A program made the translations under genes and the position numbers. From the NCBI GenBank assembly GCA_900469615.1, contig UBYA01000008.1:186001-250000 (forward strand): a DNA stretch of 64,000 bases, written 5' to 3'. The notes under the pieces are model-generated. The model ran no database searches. It worked only from the letters and a program-made list of their open reading frames with translations, and was not told the DNA's origin. The stretch is from Hyphomicrobiales bacterium. GTDB lineage: Bacteria > Pseudomonadota > Alphaproteobacteria > Rhizobiales > Rhizobiaceae. Below, piece by piece: positions 45,080 to 53,394 of this stretch (within the stretch, counting starts at the first letter, position 1; every line of letters begins with the position of its first letter).

Positions 45080-45137
45080 AACAATTCCCCGAAAAGCGCG
45101 CAGCGGTTTACGGCCCGCAATTGCGGGAGAACAATGG
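45079..45137 (+). repeat. RIME-like intergenic repeat, copy 6 (partial)
   Basis: GAACAATTCCCCGAAAAGCG, then GCAGCGGTTTACGGC and GCAATTGCGGGAGAAC: the first palindrome with the second missing. It begins exactly at the lipoprotein stop codon. Confidence 0.7.
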
Positions 45138-45276
45138 CCCGCGGCGATCAGGTGTTTCGATGGAGCGCATAATCGCCGTCGCTCCGCGCGCCGCAAGGCG
45201 CGGCCAAACGCCTCAAATCTTCGTCAGAGAGCCTTTCCCGGTTGGAATAAGCGCCCCGTTAAAGTATTGGGCGTGT

Positions 45277-46419
45277 ATGCTGTTCTGGATTCTCGTGGCC
45301 GTTCTCACGGCGGTTGTCGGCGCTGTGCTGCTCTATCCTCTTCTGCGTGGTGCGAAGGAGGCGGACGACTGTCGTGCCGGAGAGGCCGAGGTCTATCGCG
45401 ATCAGCTGCGCGAATTGGATCGCGATCTCGCCGGCGGCCTGATCTCCGAGCAGGAGGCCGGCTATGCCCGAGCAGAAATCGGCCGGCGTCTCATCGCGGC
45501 TGCCAAAAGCGATAAGGCCGATGCGAAATCGTCCGTGCGCGGCGGCTATCGTTTTGCCCAGGCCTTCATCATCGTCGTGCTTCCGGCCGTGGGCCTCTGT
45601 CTTTATCTCGCCAAGGGCGAGCCCGGATTGCCGTCGCAGCCGTTGGAAGCGCGGCTCGAAAAACCCGGAAACGATCTTGCCATCTCGATTGTCAAGATCG
45701 AGCAGCATCTGGCCAAGAATCCGGATGATGCCAAGGGCTGGGAAGTTCTGGCACCGATCTACTTCAAGACGAACCGCATCGGCGACGCCGAACTTGCCTA
45801 TCGCAATGTTATTCGCCTGCTGGGGCCGAATGCCGCCCGCCTCGGCGACCTGGGCGAGGTTCTTGTCGTCAAGGCGGATGGCATCGTCACTGCGGAAGCG
45901 CGAAGCGTGCTGCAGCAGTCGCTGGCGCTCGACGCTGCCAATCCGCGCACGCTTTTCTACCTGGCTCTGGCTCTGGAGCAGGAAGGCAAGGCCGCCGACG
46001 CGAAGACCGCCTTCGAAGCGCTTGCGAAGCAATCGCCTCCGGATGCGCCCTGGCTTGCCGCCGTCAACGAGCACATCGTCAAGAATGGCGGCCAGCCCAT
46101 GGCATCGTCGAATGCCGATACGCTCGGCAATCCGACCGCCGGGGACGTCGCTGCCGCGAACGCCCTCAGCAGCGGCGACCGCCAGCAGATGATCCGCGGC
46201 ATGGTCGAAAGCCTCGATGCCAAGCTCAAGGAAGATCCGCGGAATTTCGAGGGTTGGATGCGGCTCATCCGGTCCTATGCCGTGCTGAACGACAGGGATC
46301 GTGCCGCGGATGCGCTGAAGCGCGGCCTTGCGGCCTTTCCCGCCGATGGAGGAGAGGGCCGGCAGCTTCTGGCGCTGGCGAAGGAATTGGGACTGCCGAC
46401 GGAGGTGACGCAGCAATGA
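45277..46419 (+). CDS. cycH: CycH (CcmI), cytochrome c maturation TPR protein
   Basis: A 380-residue inner-membrane protein that presents apocytochrome to the heme ligase. It has one N-terminal helix (about 2-22), a cytoplasmic helical segment ([16 protein letters not shown], typical of CcmI), a second helix (about 91-111), then TPR repeats in the periplasm (about 140-375). It starts the cycHJKL operon; the ATG at 45277 has no strong Shine-Dalgarno. It overlaps cycJ by ATGA. Confidence 0.92.
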   Translation: MLFWILVAVLTAVVGAVLLYPLLRGAKEADDCRAGEAEVYRDQLRELDRDLAGGLISEQEAGYARAEIGRRLIAAAKSDKADAKSSVRGGYRFAQAFIIVVLPAVGLCLYLAKGEPGLPSQPLEARLEKPGNDLAISIVKIEQHLAKNPDDAKGWEVLAPIYFKTNRIGDAELAYRNVIRLLGPNAARLGDLGEVLVVKADGIVTAEARSVLQQSLALDAANPRTLFYLALALEQEGKAADAKTAFEALAKQSPPDAPWLAAVNEHIVKNGGQPMASSNADTLGNPTAGDVAAANALSSGDRQQMIRGMVESLDAKLKEDPRNFEGWMRLIRSYAVLNDRDRAADALKRGLAAFPADGGEGRQLLALAKELGLPTEVTQQ

Positions 46420-46865
46420 CCCGCAAGCAGAAACGTCTGGCCGTCATCGCCGGCGGCATGGGGTTCATCGCCGCCGCCGTGCTGCTCGTCCTGTTCGCCT
46501 TCAGCCAGTCGGTCGCCTATTTCTACATGCCGGCCGATCTTGCCAAGACCCCGGTAAGCGCCGGGACTCTCATTCGGCTCGGCGGGCTCGTCGGCGAAGG
46601 CTCGATCGTGCGCGGCCAGGGCACTCAGGTCCAGTTCTCCGTCACAGACGGCACCGATACGATCAAGGTGAGGTATGATGGCATCCTGCCGGATCTCTTC
46701 CGCGAAGGGCAGGGCGTGGTGACGGAAGGCAAGTTCGAACCGGGCAGCGACGTTTTCGTTGCCGATAGCGTGCTGGCCAAGCATGATGAGCGCTACATGC
46801 CCAAGCAGGTCGCCGACAAGCTGAAGGCAGATGGCGTGTGGAAGGGCGAGGAGGCCACCCAATGA
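46416..46865 (+). CDS. cycJ: CycJ (CcmE), heme chaperone
   Basis: A 149-residue membrane-anchored periplasmic heme chaperone. After one helix (about 8-30) comes an OB-fold domain; H123 in AKHDERYMP is the covalent heme-binding His, with Tyr127 as in CcmE. It passes heme to apocytochromes c. It overlaps both neighbours by 4 nt. Confidence 0.94.
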   Translation: MTRKQKRLAVIAGGMGFIAAAVLLVLFAFSQSVAYFYMPADLAKTPVSAGTLIRLGGLVGEGSIVRGQGTQVQFSVTDGTDTIKVRYDGILPDLFREGQGVVTEGKFEPGSDVFVADSVLAKHDERYMPKQVADKLKADGVWKGEEATQ

Positions 46866-48850
46866 TCATCGAGCTCGGACACTATGCCCTGGTGCTGGCG
46901 CTCGCAACGGCGCTCATCGTCTCCATTCTGCCTGCCGTGGGCGCGCGGCGAGGCGACGTGTCGATGATGGATATCGCGCCGGTGGGCGCGATCGTCATGT
47001 TCCTGCTTGTCGCCTTCTCGTTCGGCGTGCTGACCTACGCCTATATCGCATCCGATTTCTCGGTGTTCAACGTCTGGGCCAATTCCCATTCGCTGATGCC
47101 GCTGATCTTCAAGATTTCCGGCGTATGGGGCAATCACGAGGGATCGATGATGCTCTGGCTGTTGATCCTGGTGTTGTTCAGCGCGCTCGTCGCGCTGTTC
47201 GGGCGCAATCTGCCCGATGTGCTGCGTGCGAACGTGCTGGCCGTGCAGGCATGGATATCGTCGGCCTTTTTGATCTTCATCCTGCTGACCTCCAATCCCT
47301 TCATCCGCCTCGATCCGGCGCCGGCCGAGGGCAAGGACCTCAATCCCGTCCTGCAGGATATCGGCCTGGCGATCCATCCGCCCTTGCTCTATCTTGGCTA
47401 TGTCGGCTTTTCCATCTGCTTCTCCTTCGCCGTCGCCGCACTTCTGGAGGGGCGCATCGATGCCGCCTGGGCGCGCTGGGTCCGCCCATGGACGCTGGCT
47501 GCGTGGAGCTTCCTGACGCTCGGTATCGCCATGGGCTCGTACTGGGCCTATTACGAGCTGGGCTGGGGCGGCTGGTGGTTCTGGGATCCGGTGGAAAACG
47601 CCTCCTTCATGCCCTGGCTTGCCGGCACGGCGCTGCTGCATTCGGCGCTTGTCATGGAAAAGCGCGACGCCCTGAAGATCTGGACGGTGCTGCTGGCGAT
47701 CCTCACCTTCTCGCTGTCGCTGCTCGGCACCTTCCTCGTCCGCTCTGGCGTGCTGACCTCCGTGCATTCCTTCGCCAGCGACCCGACGCGCGGCATCTTC
47801 ATTCTCTGCATTCTTCTGCTCTTCATCGGCGGGGCCCTGACGCTTTTCGCCCTGCGCGCGCCCAGGCTTGCCGCGGGCGGATTGTTCGCACCGATCTCGC
47901 GCGAGGGATCGCTGGTGCTGAACAACCTGATCCTCACCGTCGCCTGCGGTACGGTGCTCACCGGCACGCTTTATCCGCTGGCGCTTGAAACCCTGACCGG
48001 CGACAAGATTTCCGTCGGTCCGCCCTTCTTCAACATGACGTTCGGCCTGCTGATGGCACCGATCCTCATCGCCGTGCCGTTCGGTCCGCTGCTTGCCTGG
48101 AAGCGCGGCGATCTGCTCGGGGCATTGCAACGGCTCTACGTGGTGGCGGGCCTTGCCTTTCTCGCCGGGCTGGTCCTCTTCTATCTCAGACATGGCGGTC
48201 CCGTGCTTGCCATTCTCGGTCTCGCCGCCGGTTTCTTCCTGATCTTCGGTGCCTTGGCCGATCTCTGGTATCGGGCCGGCGTCGGCAAGGTGGCGGCCGG
48301 TGTCGCCTGGCGCCGGCTGCGCGGCCTGCCGCGTTCCGCCTTCGGCACTGCGCTGGCGCATGCGGGCCTCGGCATCACCGTGCTCGGCATTATCGCGGTG
48401 ACGACGTTCGAGGGCGAAAACATTACCAGCATGAAGCCGGGGGAGACGGCGCAACTCGGCGGCTACAGCCTTCGCTTCGAGGGCATGCAGCCGGGCGTCG
48501 GCCCCAATTTCACGGAGGACCGCGCCCGGTTCACGGTGCGCCGCGGCGGTCTTGTCGTCGCCGACATGTCGTCGTCCAAGCGCGTCTTCACCGCCAGCCG
48601 CACGGCCACCACCGAGGCCGGCATTCTCACGCTCGGTCTCAGCCAGCTTTACGTATCGATCGGCGACGTCAGCAAGGATGGCGGCATGGTCGTGCGTATC
48701 TGGTGGAAGCCCTTCATCCTCTGCATATGGGGCGGTGCCTTGGTCATGGCGATCGGCGGCTTCGTGTCGCTCAGCGATCGCCGCCTGCGCGTCGGCGCGC
48801 CGAGCCGCAAGGCGAAGCCGGCTCGCCCGGCAATGGAGCCGGCGGAATGA
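46862..48850 (+). CDS. cycK: CycK (CcmF), heme lyase subunit
   Basis: A 662-residue polytopic protein with about 15 membrane helices. The WWD heme-handling motif is [18 protein letters not shown]. Conserved His residues flank it. CcmF with CcmH and CcmI ligates heme to CXXCH motifs in the periplasm, including those of the two cytochromes at 3.4-4.9 kb. ATGA overlaps at both ends. Confidence 0.94.
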   Translation: MIIELGHYALVLALATALIVSILPAVGARRGDVSMMDIAPVGAIVMFLLVAFSFGVLTYAYIASDFSVFNVWANSHSLMPLIFKISGVWGNHEGSMMLWLLILVLFSALVALFGRNLPDVLRANVLAVQAWISSAFLIFILLTSNPFIRLDPAPAEGKDLNPVLQDIGLAIHPPLLYLGYVGFSICFSFAVAALLEGRIDAAWARWVRPWTLAAWSFLTLGIAMGSYWAYYELGWGGWWFWDPVENASFMPWLAGTALLHSALVMEKRDALKIWTVLLAILTFSLSLLGTFLVRSGVLTSVHSFASDPTRGIFILCILLLFIGGALTLFALRAPRLAAGGLFAPISREGSLVLNNLILTVACGTVLTGTLYPLALETLTGDKISVGPPFFNMTFGLLMAPILIAVPFGPLLAWKRGDLLGALQRLYVVAGLAFLAGLVLFYLRHGGPVLAILGLAAGFFLIFGALADLWYRAGVGKVAAGVAWRRLRGLPRSAFGTALAHAGLGITVLGIIAVTTFEGENITSMKPGETAQLGGYSLRFEGMQPGVGPNFTEDRARFTVRRGGLVVADMSSSKRVFTASRTATTEAGILTLGLSQLYVSIGDVSKDGGMVVRIWWKPFILCIWGGALVMAIGGFVSLSDRRLRVGAPSRKAKPARPAMEPAE

Positions 48851-49353
48851 AAAGAGCCTGGCCGGCAATTCCCTTCATGAGCGGGCGTCAATTAGGCGGC
48901 CTGATCCGGCTTTGCCTCTGCCTTGTCGCGCTCCTGGCGCCGCTGCCCGCTTTCGCCGTCAATCCCGACGAGATGCTGTCCGATCCCGCGCTGGAGGCGC
49001 GCGCGCGTGCAATTTCCGCCGAGCTGCGCTGCATGGTCTGCCAGAACCAGTCCATCGACGATTCCAATGCCGATCTCGCCCGCGATCTGCGCCTGCTCGT
49101 GCGCAAGCGCCTCACCGATGGCGACACCGACCAGCAGGTGCTGGACTATATCGTGTCCCGTTACGGCGAGTTTGTTCTCCTGAAACCGCGCTTCGGCGAA
49201 AAGACGCTCATACTCTGGGGTACGCCGGTCGCGCTCTTCGTGATCGGCGGATTGGCCCTTGTCGTCTACGCGCGCCGCCGGGCCGGAAAGCCCACCGGCA
49301 AACCGTTGAGCGCCGAGGAAGAGGCGCAATTGAACGAGATTCTGGAAAAGTAA
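48847..49353 (+). CDS. cycL: CycL (CcmH), thiol-disulfide component of heme ligation
   Basis: A 168-residue membrane-bound protein. A signal/anchor (about 15-37) is followed by the redox motif C62-x2-C65 ([10 protein letters not shown]), which keeps apocytochrome Cys reduced, and a C-terminal helix (about 119-138). The last gene of the operon, starting on the ATGA overlap with cycK. Confidence 0.94.
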   Translation: MKRAWPAIPFMSGRQLGGLIRLCLCLVALLAPLPAFAVNPDEMLSDPALEARARAISAELRCMVCQNQSIDDSNADLARDLRLLVRKRLTDGDTDQQVLDYIVSRYGEFVLLKPRFGEKTLILWGTPVALFVIGGLALVVYARRRAGKPTGKPLSAEEEAQLNEILEK

Positions 49354-49522
49354 CGCGGCCGTCATTTTCCTTCATGCCATTGCAACGATTTCCTTACATT
49401 ACGAATTTTTCATGGGGCGGACAGTTCGCTGTAAGGTGCCGCGCCCTATATCATTACCAGCACGAACCATAGCCGGTTTTCGCCGGCGCAAATCCGACGA
49501 GAGAAGAGAAGGTAACTCGCAT

Positions 49523-51079
49523 ATGTTCAGGAATATCAAGGACACCTTGTCCCGCAGCACCGCTATGAAGGCTTCAGCCGTCGCAGGCCTTGCCGTCGCT
49601 GCTCTGGCCATGGGTGTTCCGGCCGAAGTCAGCCGTTCCTATGCCGATGCCGTCAATGTTCAAGCGCCGCAAGTTCCGAGCTTCGCCAATGTGGTCGACG
49701 CCGTATCGCCGGCTGTCGTCTCGGTTCGCGTCGAATCCCGCGTGAACGCCGCTGCCGATGAGGACGATTCCTTCGGTCTCGGCCGTGGCTTCGACGATCT
49801 TCCCGACGATCATCCGCTGAAGAAGTTCTTCCGCCAGTTCGAGCAGCAGCAGGGGCGTGGTCCGCAGCGCGGCCAGAACCAGCAGAAGAATTCCGAGGAC
49901 GGCAAGGGCCGCCTGCGTCCGGTAGCGCAGGGCTCCGGCTTCTTCGTGTCGGAAGATGGTTATATCGTCACCAACAACCACGTCGTTTCCGACGGCGCGG
50001 CTTTCGTCGTCGTGCTCAATGACGGCACCGAGCTCGACGCCAAGCTCGTCGGCAAGGATTCTCGCACCGATCTCGCCGTCCTGAAGGTCGATGCCAAGGG
50101 CAAGAAGTTCACCTATGTCGGCTGGGCCGACGATACCAAGGTCCGTGTCGGCGACTGGGTCGTCGCCGTCGGCAACCCGTTCGGCCTCGGTGGCACCGTC
50201 ACCGCAGGCATCGTATCGGCCCGCGGCCGCGACATTCACTCCGGTCCTTACGACGATTACATCCAGATCGACGCACCTGTGAACAAGGGCAATTCCGGCG
50301 GCCCGACCTTCAACCTCAACGGTCAGGTGGTCGGTATCAACACCGCCATCTTCTCGCAGTCGGGCGGCAGCGTCGGCATCGCCTTCGCAATCCCGGCGAC
50401 GACCGCCAAGGACGTTGTTACCGATCTGATCAAGACCGGCACCGTCTCGCGCGGCTGGCTCGGCGTACAGATTCAGCCCGTCACCAAGGATATCGCCGAA
50501 TCGCTCGGTCTTTCTGAAGCGAGCGGCGCGCTGGTCGTTTCCCCGCAGGACGGCTCGCCCGGCCAGAAGGCCGGCATCAAGAACGGCGACGTCGTGACGG
50601 CGGTCAATGGCGACCCGGTCAAGGATCCACGCGACCTCGCTCGCCGCATCGGCGCCATGCAGCCGGGCGCCAAGGTCGAGGTTTCGATCTGGCGCGGCGG
50701 CAAGTCCCAGTCGGTCACGGTCGAGCTCGGCACGCTGCCGGCGGATCAGAACCAGGCTTCCAACGACGACTCGCAGCCGAGCCAGCCCCAGCAGCCGTCC
50801 TCGGAAAAAGCCCTGGCCGATCTTGGCCTCACCGTCGGTCCCGCCGACGATGGCAAGGGCGTTGCGATCACCGCCGTGGACCCTGATTCCGATGCGGCCG
50901 ACAAGGGCGTGAAGGAAGGCGAGAAGATCACCTCCGTCAACAATCAGCAGGTCTCCAGCGCCAGCGACATCGTCAAGGTCATCGAGCAGGCGAAGAAGGA
51001 CGGCCGCACGCGCGCGCTGTTCCAGATCCAGTCCGACGACGGCAGCCGCTTCGTCGCCCTGCCGATCAACGCCGGCTGA
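49523..51079 (+). CDS. degP: DegP/HtrA-type periplasmic serine protease
   Basis: A 518-residue Do-like protease/chaperone. A signal peptide (about 10-45) precedes a trypsin-like domain with the triad H153 (TNNHVV), D183 (RTDLAV) and S258 (GNSGGP). An acidic, Gln-rich insert (about 80-130) lies before it. Two PDZ domains follow (about 305-400 and 425-515). It degrades or refolds misfolded envelope proteins. AGAAGG lies about 11 nt upstream of ATG 49523; an open frame extends to 49412. A two-component system follows, but a strong terminator separates them. Confidence 0.93.
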   Translation: MFRNIKDTLSRSTAMKASAVAGLAVAALAMGVPAEVSRSYADAVNVQAPQVPSFANVVDAVSPAVVSVRVESRVNAAADEDDSFGLGRGFDDLPDDHPLKKFFRQFEQQQGRGPQRGQNQQKNSEDGKGRLRPVAQGSGFFVSEDGYIVTNNHVVSDGAAFVVVLNDGTELDAKLVGKDSRTDLAVLKVDAKGKKFTYVGWADDTKVRVGDWVVAVGNPFGLGGTVTAGIVSARGRDIHSGPYDDYIQIDAPVNKGNSGGPTFNLNGQVVGINTAIFSQSGGSVGIAFAIPATTAKDVVTDLIKTGTVSRGWLGVQIQPVTKDIAESLGLSEASGALVVSPQDGSPGQKAGIKNGDVVTAVNGDPVKDPRDLARRIGAMQPGAKVEVSIWRGGKSQSVTVELGTLPADQNQASNDDSQPSQPQQPSSEKALADLGLTVGPADDGKGVAITAVDPDSDAADKGVKEGEKITSVNNQQVSSASDIVKVIEQAKKDGRTRALFQIQSDDGSRFVALPINAG

Positions 51080-51103
51080 TCCTTTCGGCCGATGGACTGC
51101 ATT

Positions 51104-51145
51104 GGGAAGCCGCGCAGGCCACGGCTTGCGCGGCTTCCCCTTTTT
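51104..51145 (+). terminator. Rho-independent terminator after degP
   Basis: A perfect 13-bp stem (GGGAAGCCGCGCA with TGCGCGGCTTCCC) and a C-T5 tail. One of the strongest terminators in the window; it ends the degP transcript before the OmpR-type regulator gene. Confidence 0.92.
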
Positions 51146-51183
51146 ACAGACATTCAATGACTGGCTCCAAGGGCAGGTGAAAG

Positions 51184-51942
51184 ATGACAACCACTGGCCA
51201 ACATGCCGTGAACTCTTCCGATTCTGGTTGTGCCGAGGCGCCCTCGGCAGCTAATGTCGCCCATATGAAGATTCTGATTATCGAAGACGATCTCGAGGCG
51301 GCGGCTTATCTCACCAAGGCGTTTCGCGAGGCCGGCATCATTGCCGACCATGCAAGCGACGGGGAGAGCGGTCTCTTCATGGCCACGGAAAACGCCTACG
51401 ATGTCGCGATCATCGACCGCATGCTGCCCCGCCGGGATGGCCTTTCCGTCATCAGCGAGCTGCGCCGCAAGGGCGTGCACACGCCGGTCCTGATCCTTTC
51501 GGCGCTCGGCCAGGTTGACGATCGCGTTACGGGCCTGCGCGCCGGCGGCGACGACTATCTGCCGAAGCCCTATGCCTTCAGCGAGCTTCTGGCGCGCGTC
51601 GAGGTGCTCGGCCGCCGCAAGGGAACGCCGGAACAGGACGTCCTTTATCGCGTCGGTGATCTGGAGTTGGATCGGCTCTCGCATGAGGTACGCCGCGGCG
51701 GCAAGGAAATCCTGCTGCAGCCGCGCGAGTTCCGCCTGCTGGAATATCTGATGAAGAATGCCGGCCAGGTCGTCACCCGCACCATGTTGCTGGAGAATGT
51801 CTGGGATTATCATTTCGATCCGCAGACGAACGTCATCGACGTCCACGTTTCGCGCCTGCGCTCCAAGATCGAGAAGGATTTCAGCCAGCCGCTGCTGAAG
51901 ACGATCCGCGGCGCCGGATACATGATCAAGGACGAGGGATGA
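51184..51942 (+). CDS. OmpR-family response regulator (second two-component pair)
   Basis: A 252-residue product from this start: a 27-residue leader, a receiver domain (KILIIEDDLEAAAYL at about 29-43; phospho-acceptor D78 in IIDRMLPRRDG; Lys in PKPYAFSE), and a winged-helix output domain (VDVHVSRLRSKIEK). The start is unclear. GTG/ATG 51184 has AGGTGA upstream, while the Met at 51265 (MKILIIEDD) is the usual family start but lacks a ribosome site. It overlaps its partner kinase by ATGA. The signal is unknown; closeness to degP hints at an envelope-stress role. Confidence 0.88.
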   Translation: MTTTGQHAVNSSDSGCAEAPSAANVAHMKILIIEDDLEAAAYLTKAFREAGIIADHASDGESGLFMATENAYDVAIIDRMLPRRDGLSVISELRRKGVHTPVLILSALGQVDDRVTGLRAGGDDYLPKPYAFSELLARVEVLGRRKGTPEQDVLYRVGDLELDRLSHEVRRGGKEILLQPREFRLLEYLMKNAGQVVTRTMLLENVWDYHFDPQTNVIDVHVSRLRSKIEKDFSQPLLKTIRGAGYMIKDEG

Positions 51943-53354
51943 GCCGCTTCCGCGTCCTCTTCAAGTCTACCGCAGTCCGCCTTTCCGCCCTCTACATCCT
52001 CCTTTTTGCTCTTTGCGCCGCGACGCTGGTCTTCTACGTCACCGCCATGTCGGAGCGGCTGCTGACGGGGCAGATCCGCGACGCCGTCCAGCAGGAAGTC
52101 AATCAGGTCAAGCGCGCCTATGACATTGGCGGGCTGAACCTGCTCCTGCGTACGATGGAGCGCCGCGCGCGCCAGCCCGGCGCCAATCTCTATGTCATAG
52201 CCGGACCCTCGGGCGATATCCTCGCCGGCAACGTCGCTTCCGTGCAGCCCGGCGTGCTGGGCCAGGCCGGCTGGACGGAGTTGCCCTTCGTCTACGAGCG
52301 CTATACGGACGCTTCCAACGATCCGGAGCGGCGGCATCTGGCGATCGCCAACATCTTCATCCTCGATAACGGCCTGCGCATCCTGATCGGCCGCGACCTT
52401 GGCGAGCCGGAGCGGTTCCGCTTGCTGGTGCGCCAGGCGCTGATGCTGGCGCTGGCGATCATGGGCCTCGGCGCGCTGGTCATCTGGTTCGGTATCGGCC
52501 GCAATGCACTGAAGCGCATCGACCGGATGACGGATGCCAGCCGCAAGATCATGGCCGGCGACCTCTCGCAACGCCTGCCCGTCGGCGGCTCCGGCGACGA
52601 ATTCGACCGCATGTCGGCATCGTTGAATGCCATGCTGGAGCGCATCGAAAAGCTGAACGAGGGCTTGCGGCAGGTCTCCGACAATATTGCGCATGACCTC
52701 AAGACGCCGCTGACGCGCCTGCGCAACAAGGCCGCCGATGCGCTCGACAATGCCGATAGCGAGGGCCGACGCGCCGCGCTCGAGGGCATCATCGGTGAAT
52801 CCGATCAGCTGATCCGTACTTTCAACGCGCTCTTGATGATTTCCCGCGTCGAGGCGGGATCGGTGGCCGCCGAAATGACTGCCGTCGATCTCTCCTCCAT
52901 CGTTGCCGATACGGCCGAGCTCTATGAGCCCGTTGCCGAAGAGGCCGGCCTGACGCTGACCGCCGATATCGAACCCGAGGTCGAGGTGCAGGGCAATCGC
53001 GAACTGATCGGCCAGGCGCTTTTCAACCTTATCGACAACGCCCTGAAATACGCGGCGGGCTGCAATGGCAAGCAGGCGATAACGTTCAAGCTGGCACGCA
53101 CGCATGATGCGGTCACGCTCGCCGTCGCCGACCACGGGCCGGGTATTCCTGCCCATCAACGCACCGATGTCGTCAAGCGCTTCTTCCGCCTGGATGAAAG
53201 CCGCTCCAAGCCGGGAACCGGGCTCGGTCTTGCGCTGGTCGAGGCTGTCATGGAACTGCACGGCGGCCGGCTGGAGCTTTCCGATACGGCTCCCGGCAGC
53301 CCCGATGCCAAGGGATTAACGGTCACCATGATCTTCCCCATGCAGAAACAATAG
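51939..53354 (+). CDS. Sensor histidine kinase (OmpR-pair partner)
   Basis: A 471-residue kinase. Two membrane helices (about 14-34 and 166-187) bracket a periplasmic domain of about 130 residues. HAMP (about 188-240), HisKA with H252 in NIAHDLKTPLTRLR, and HATPase_c (GPGIP, PGTGLGLAL) follow. Its gene overlaps the response regulator gene by ATGA. The stop is 40 nt before glnE. Confidence 0.9.
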   Translation: MSRFRVLFKSTAVRLSALYILLFALCAATLVFYVTAMSERLLTGQIRDAVQQEVNQVKRAYDIGGLNLLLRTMERRARQPGANLYVIAGPSGDILAGNVASVQPGVLGQAGWTELPFVYERYTDASNDPERRHLAIANIFILDNGLRILIGRDLGEPERFRLLVRQALMLALAIMGLGALVIWFGIGRNALKRIDRMTDASRKIMAGDLSQRLPVGGSGDEFDRMSASLNAMLERIEKLNEGLRQVSDNIAHDLKTPLTRLRNKAADALDNADSEGRRAALEGIIGESDQLIRTFNALLMISRVEAGSVAAEMTAVDLSSIVADTAELYEPVAEEAGLTLTADIEPEVEVQGNRELIGQALFNLIDNALKYAAGCNGKQAITFKLARTHDAVTLAVADHGPGIPAHQRTDVVKRFFRLDESRSKPGTGLGLALVEAVMELHGGRLELSDTAPGSPDAKGLTVTMIFPMQKQ

Positions 53355-53394
53355 GTTAATCCTGCATTATCCGCTTGCTGTTGGGGAGAACTGC

